Below are positions 59,834-64,000 of a stretch of 64,000 nt of DNA, piece by piece; the stretch's first letter is position 1, and each line of letters opens with the position of its first letter. The stretch covers positions 124,001 through 188,000 of the forward strand of contig JBOEGO010000011.1 in assembly GCA_050633465.1 (NCBI GenBank), in the 5' to 3' direction. The translations under genes were made by a program, and so were the position numbers. The notes below the pieces were generated by a model. That model was given only the letters and a program-made list of their open reading frames with translations. It had not been told where the DNA came from and did not search any database. Origin of the DNA: UBA3069 sp050633465 (GTDB taxonomy: Bacteria > Pseudomonadota > Alphaproteobacteria > Rhodobacterales > Rhodobacteraceae).

Positions 59834-62716
59834 TTATTCCGCCGCCACCGACTGCTTCGTTAACAAAGGTTTCAGGTAATGCCCGGTGTGGCTGCGCGGT
59901 TCATCGGCCACTTTTTCCGGTGTGCCCACGGCCACGATTTCACCACCACCATCGCCGCCCTCGGGTCCGATGTCGATCAACCAGTCGGCGGTTTTGACCA
60001 CATCCAGATTGTGTTCGATCACCACCACGGTATTGCCCTGATCCACCAGTTCGTGCAGCACCTCCAACAGCTTGCGCACATCCTCGAAATGCAGGCCGGT
60101 GGTCGGTTCATCCAGAATATACAGGGTGCGTCCGGTGGATCGTTTCGCCAGCTCCTTTGACAGCTTGACCCGCTGTGCCTCGCCCCCTGACAGGGTCGTC
60201 GCCTGCTGGCCCACCTTGATATATCCCAAGCCGACCCGCATCAGCGCATCCATCTTGTCGCGGATGCTGGGAACCGCCTTGAAAAACTCTTGCGCGTCTT
60301 CAACCGTCATATCAAGAACGTCCGCTATGCTCTTGCCCTTAAAGCGAACTTCCAAAGTTTCGCGGTTATACCGCTTGCCTTTGCAGGTCTCGCATTCGAC
60401 GTAAACATCGGGCAGGAAATGCATCTCGATCTTGATCAAACCGTCGCCTTGGCAGGCCTCGCAACGCCCGCCTTTCACGTTGAATGAAAACCGCCCGGGT
60501 TTGTATCCGCGCGCCTTTGCCTCGGGCAATCCGGCGAACCAATCGCGGATCGGGGTAAAGGCGCCGGTATAGGTCGCGGGGTTGGATCGGGGCGTGCGCC
60601 CGATGGCGCGCTGGTCGATGTCGATCACCTTGTCCAGATGCTCTAGCCCCTTGATGGTTTCGCATGGCGCAGGCGTCTGGCGTGCCCCGTTCAGCCGCAT
60701 CGACGCGGTTTTAAACAGGGTTTCAATCGTCAACGTCGACTTGCCCCCGCCCGACACACCGGTCACGCAAACAAACTTGCCCAGCGGAAATTCCGCCGTG
60801 ACATTTTGTAGGTTGTTCCCCGTGGCCTTAACCACTGTTACCTTTTTCTTATTCCCTGTGCGCCGCTTTTTCGGCACCGCAATTTCACGGCTGCCCGACA
60901 GATATTGCCCCGTCAAACTGGCCGGATCACTGGCAATTTCATCGGGCGTGCCCTTGGCCACCACCTGCCCGCCATGCACACCCGCACCGGGGCCGATGTC
61001 GAACACATAATCCGCTTCGCGGATCGCCTCTTCGTCGTGTTCAACCACGATCACGGTGTTGCCCTGATCGCGCAGGTTCTTCAACGTGGTTAACAGCCGG
61101 TCGTTGTCGCGCTGATGCAACCCGATGGATGGCTCGTCCAGAACATATAAAACCCCGGTCAGGCCCGACCCGATCTGACTGGCCAGCCGGATGCGTTGGC
61201 TTTCCCCGCCCGACAGCGTGCCCGATGCACGGCTCAGCGTCAGATAATCCAAACCCACATTGTTCAAAAATCCCAGCCGTTCGCGGATTTCTTTCAAAAT
61301 GGCGCGGGCGATTTCCTGCCGTTGTGGCGTCAGATGGTCGGGCGCGGCCGTGATCCAGTCCAGCGCCTCGCGGATCGACATTTGCACGGCCTGACCGATG
61401 TGTTCGCCGCCGATCCGCACCGCCAATGCCTCTTCGCGCAGGCGAAAACCGCCGCAATCACCGCAGGGGCGGTTGTTTTGATAGCGTTCAAATTCCTCGC
61501 GAATCCAGTTGGAATCGGTCTCGCGGTAACGCCGCTCCATATTCGGAACGACCCCTTCGAATGTGCGCGACACCTGATAAACCCGTCCGCCCTCGTCATA
61601 GCGAAACTGGATTTCCTCGTCGCCCGATCCATACAAAAACACCTGTTGAATATGGGCGGGCAGATCCTTCCATTTGGTGTTCTTGTCAAATTCGTAATGT
61701 TTGGCGATGGCCTCGATGGTTTGCAGGAAATAGGGCGATTTGCCCTTGCGCCACGGGGCCAAAGCACCGTCATAAATTTTCAGGTCAGCGTCCGGCACCA
61801 CCAGCCGCTCGTCAAAAAACAGCTCCATCCCCAAACCGTCACAGGTGGGACAAGCCCCGAACGGCGCGTTGAACGAAAACAGCCGCGGCTCGATCTCGGG
61901 GATGGTGAAACCACTGACAGGGCAGGCAAAATTTTCGCTAAAGGTCAGGCGTTCGGGTTCGCCCGCCTCATCATTGCCCCCGCCGCCCGCAACCGGCGCG
62001 GTTTCCAAAATGGCGATGCCATCGGCCAGATCCAGCGCGGTGCGAAAACTGTCGGCCAGCCGCGTTTCCAGCCCTTCGCGCACCACGATCCGGTCCACCA
62101 CCACGTCGATATCGTGGCGGAATTTCTTGTCCAGCGTGGGCGGTTCGTCCAATTCATAAAACTGCCCGTCTACCTTGACCCGCTGAAACCCCTGTTTACG
62201 AAGTTCAACAAATTCTTTGCGATATTCACCTTTGCGGTCACGGATGATCGGGGCCAGCAGGTAACCGCGGGTGCCATCGTCCAGCCCCATCACGCGATCC
62301 ACCATATCCTGCACCTGCTGCGCTTCGATTGGCAGGCCGGTGGCGGGGGAATAGGGCGTGCCGACACGGGCGAACAGCAGCCGCATATAGTCGTAAATCT
62401 CGGTCACGGTGCCTACCGTGGAACGCGGGTTTTTACTGGTGGTTTTTTGTTCGATCGAAATGGCCGGTGACAGCCCGCTGATGTGATCCACATCAGGTTT
62501 TTCCATCATATCAAGGAATTGGCGGGCATAGGCCGACAGGGATTCAACGTATCTGCGCTGCCCCTCGGCGTAAATCGTATCAAACGCCAACGACGATTTT
62601 CCAGACCCCGAAAGCCCCGTAATCACAACCAGCTGGTCACGCGGAATATCCACGTCAATATTTTTCAGGTTGTGTTCACGCGCACCGCGCACTTCGATGT
62701 TTTTCAGCTCTGCCAT
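59834..62716 (-). CDS. uvrA: Excinuclease ABC subunit A
   Basis: DNA-damage recognition ATPase of 960 residues for nucleotide excision repair. Two ABC modules are complete: Walker A GLSGSGKSSLAFDT (about residue 33) and GVSGGGKSTLTIETL (about residue 655), signatures LSGGESQRIRLA and LSGGEAQRVKLS, and zinc-binding cysteines in FGACPTCDG and in GGRCEACQGDG with ECETCKGKRYN. An SOS box lies 67 bases upstream, so LexA controls it. Confidence 0.97.
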   Translation of the reverse strand: MAELKNIEVRGAREHNLKNIDVDIPRDQLVVITGLSGSGKSSLAFDTIYAEGQRRYVESLSAYARQFLDMMEKPDVDHISGLSPAISIEQKTTSKNPRSTVGTVTEIYDYMRLLFARVGTPYSPATGLPIEAQQVQDMVDRVMGLDDGTRGYLLAPIIRDRKGEYRKEFVELRKQGFQRVKVDGQFYELDEPPTLDKKFRHDIDVVVDRIVVREGLETRLADSFRTALDLADGIAILETAPVAGGGGNDEAGEPERLTFSENFACPVSGFTIPEIEPRLFSFNAPFGACPTCDGLGMELFFDERLVVPDADLKIYDGALAPWRKGKSPYFLQTIEAIAKHYEFDKNTKWKDLPAHIQQVFLYGSGDEEIQFRYDEGGRVYQVSRTFEGVVPNMERRYRETDSNWIREEFERYQNNRPCGDCGGFRLREEALAVRIGGEHIGQAVQMSIREALDWITAAPDHLTPQRQEIARAILKEIRERLGFLNNVGLDYLTLSRASGTLSGGESQRIRLASQIGSGLTGVLYVLDEPSIGLHQRDNDRLLTTLKNLRDQGNTVIVVEHDEEAIREADYVFDIGPGAGVHGGQVVAKGTPDEIASDPASLTGQYLSGSREIAVPKKRRTGNKKKVTVVKATGNNLQNVTAEFPLGKFVCVTGVSGGGKSTLTIETLFKTASMRLNGARQTPAPCETIKGLEHLDKVIDIDQRAIGRTPRSNPATYTGAFTPIRDWFAGLPEAKARGYKPGRFSFNVKGGRCEACQGDGLIKIEMHFLPDVYVECETCKGKRYNRETLEVRFKGKSIADVLDMTVEDAQEFFKAVPSIRDKMDALMRVGLGYIKVGQQATTLSGGEAQRVKLSKELAKRSTGRTLYILDEPTTGLHFEDVRKLLEVLHELVDQGNTVVVIEHNLDVVKTADWLIDIGPEGGDGGGEIVAVGTPEKVADEPRSHTGHYLKPLLTKQSVAAE

Positions 62717-62782
62717 ATCGCCCCCACTGGATCACAAGGCACTAGATAGATGAATTGCACCGAGTCTCCAATAATAAAGTAA

Positions 62783-62797
62783 GAACATGACAGGAAC
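62783..62797 (-). promoter_or_regulatory. SOS (LexA) box upstream of uvrA
   Basis: GAAC-N7-GAAC at 62783-62797, the same direct-repeat form as the lexA box at 16328-16342. Both share GAACATGA as the first eight bases. It lies between uvrA and the end of the LysR gene, and is expected to repress uvrA until DNA damage. Confidence 0.88.
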
Positions 62798-62875
62798 ATC
62801 CTGACATTGCCCCCCGAGCCGCCAGTTAAGCGACCTTAACCACAGCAGCACCGGTGTTAAGGTTTCAAAACCGCC

Positions 62876-63745
62876 CTATTCCCCCATATAGAGCGCCCCG
62901 CGCTGCGCGAAACGTGCCGCGACAAAGCGGATGAATGACAGCACACGCGGGGCGCGGCGCAGGTCGGGATGGGTCAAGGCCCAGATCGGCCAATAGTCGA
63001 TCATTTTCAACCCCGGCACCGCGCATAAATCCGCATCGCTTTGCCCCAAAAACGCGGGCATGCGCACCATTCCCATGCCTGCGCGCGCCAATGCGGCGGC
63101 GCTGACCATATCGTCCAATGTGGCCACCACGCGGGCATTTTTCAATTCCAACGGCACCGGAGCAGCCCAGCCTGAAAACCCGACGATCGGGATTTCATCG
63201 CCTGAAATCAATGCCTTGCCGTATTGATCCAACCAATCTTGACTGGCAAACCATCCCGCACGCTGCTGCGTCACCACCCGCCCCCACAGGGTATCCGACG
63301 GGGCGCGCGCCACGCGGATCGCCACATCGGCCTCGCGCCGGTTCAGGTCCAGCACGCGGTCACTGCCGCGCAGGGTCAGTTCGATATCGGGGTGTTGCAG
63401 GTGAAATTCTGCAATGTCATCGGCCAGCCTTGTTTGCATGACCAGCGGCGGGGCGGTGATGGTTAACGGCCCCGCCATACGCGCATCGCGCCCGGCCAAT
63501 GACCGTTCCAGCGCCATGACCTCGGCTTCGATCAGGGCGGCGCGGTTGGCGGCTTCCTGGCCAGATTCGGTGGGTTCCAATCCGGTGGACAGGCGCAAAA
63601 ACAACGCCGTGCCTGCCGCCGCTTCGGCCTTGGCCAGTTGGCGCGACACCGTCGCATGGTTCACACCCAACACCCGTGCGGCGCCACTTAACCCGCCCTC
63701 GCGCCGGATCGCCAAAATATAACGCAACACGTCCCAATCCAGCAT
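62876..63745 (-). CDS. LysR family transcriptional regulator
   Basis: Protein of 289 residues with HTH (WDVLRYILAIRREGGLSGAARVLGVNHATVSRQLAKAE) and a LysR effector domain (LVMQTRLADDIAEFHLQHPD and RREADVAIRVARAPS). It is divergent from the DUF1330 gene with 102 bases between the starts and probably regulates it. Effector unknown. Confidence 0.9.
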   Translation of the reverse strand: MLDWDVLRYILAIRREGGLSGAARVLGVNHATVSRQLAKAEAAAGTALFLRLSTGLEPTESGQEAANRAALIEAEVMALERSLAGRDARMAGPLTITAPPLVMQTRLADDIAEFHLQHPDIELTLRGSDRVLDLNRREADVAIRVARAPSDTLWGRVVTQQRAGWFASQDWLDQYGKALISGDEIPIVGFSGWAAPVPLELKNARVVATLDDMVSAAALARAGMGMVRMPAFLGQSDADLCAVPGLKMIDYWPIWALTHPDLRRAPRVLSFIRFVAARFAQRGALYMGE

Positions 63746-63847
63746 TCGCTACTCCATTTTAGCACAGCGGCATTGCCAAATTGATAGTTTCCGCGCAGCC
63801 CCGCAAGGGGCAAACTGGCCGTATCCCATCAACCCAAAGGATAACAA

Positions 63848-64000
63848 ATGACCCATTACGTTGCCGTGCAACTTAGCCCCAAGGATCAGGAAAAACTGGA
63901 TGCCTATTACAAGGTCGGGGGCGCGGCTCTGGCCAAACACGGCGGCAAACCGCTGGCGGGCGGCCCGAACAAACAGGTGATCGAGGACAACAACGGCGGC
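63848..64000 (+). CDS. DUF1330 family protein, 5' part
   Basis: The first 51 codons are present (MTHYVAVQLSPKDQEKLDAY and onward, with VGGAALAKHGGKPLAGGPNK); the gene runs off the right edge. The sequence fits the small ferredoxin-like-fold DUF1330 proteins of about 95 residues. Function unknown. Divergent from a LysR gene. Confidence 0.8.
   Translation, partial: MTHYVAVQLSPKDQEKLDAYYKVGGAALAKHGGKPLAGGPNKQVIEDNNGG

Overview
The window looks like a chromosomal stretch of an alphaproteobacterium of the family Rhodobacteraceae (roseobacter group). The reasons are high GC with GC-rich third codon positions, GAAC-N7-GAAC LexA boxes at lexA and uvrA, a gene-transfer-agent (GTA) type holin/endolysin pair inside a cytochrome c maturation cluster, and familiar gene orders (DUF2849-cysI-cysH-DUF934-fpr and trpGDC-moaC-moeA-lexA-comEC-gltX-gltA). 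It is a draft assembly: two Ns lie at 45129-45130, at a junction that appears chimeric. I see no rRNA, tRNA, CRISPR array or insertion sequence.

Layout. 1-2004: a DctB/DctD-like two-component system (the DctD end lies outside the window). 2228-6949: an Lrp/AsnC regulator divergent from an assimilatory sulfite-reduction operon (DUF2849, cysI, cysH, DUF934) and a ferredoxin-NADP reductase; no siroheme synthase gene is present. 7094-10308: an alanine-repeat membrane-anchored protein, infC with a non-AUG start, an unknown exported protein and rluE. 10372-22013: a divergent polysaccharide deacetylase, then trpGDC-moaC-moeA, lexA, comEC, gltX and gltA. 22230-25049: two short RTX-repeat proteins built from the same module. 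25142-33130 (minus strand): an enoyl-CoA hydratase, ccmH, ccmF, GTA holin, GTA endolysin, ccmE, argC, murI and a lysophospholipid acyltransferase. 33203-37698: a fused indolepyruvate:ferredoxin oxidoreductase with a divergent LysR regulator. 38011-42562: purL, a cysteine-cluster protein, bolA, grxD, zapA and a coiled-coil protein.

42787-46569 holds transketolase and needs care. The full-length ORF (42787-44814) changes composition inside the gene. It is followed by a terminator, a convergent 3' fragment of coaD and the two Ns, after which the host-like transketolase resumes at the same 22-bp sequence where the first copy changed. Joining 42787-43397 to 45153-46569 gives an in-frame 675-codon gene, so I read 43398-45128 as sequence from a related genome misjoined here. 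A complete host coaD lies at 50475-50969.

46711-51565: a DUF808 protein, gap (GAPDH), two small proteins, an alpha/beta hydrolase, coaD and a CBS protein. 51671-59138: a valine-degradation region (LysR, mmsA, acyl-CoA dehydrogenase, and a fused 3-hydroxyisobutyryl-CoA hydrolase/3-hydroxyisobutyrate dehydrogenase) interrupted by a DsrE-like protein and a YbdK-type ligase. 59262-64000: two small proteins, SOS-controlled uvrA, and a LysR regulator divergent from a DUF1330 protein cut by the window end.

Most genes are core metabolism. The less ordinary items are the assembly chimera, paired palindromes directly after purL and transketolase, a hairpin that could hide the endolysin ribosome-binding site, the hydrolase-dehydrogenase fusion with a relic ribosome-binding site at its joint, the AUA start of infC, the alanine-repeat protein and the modular RTX pair.
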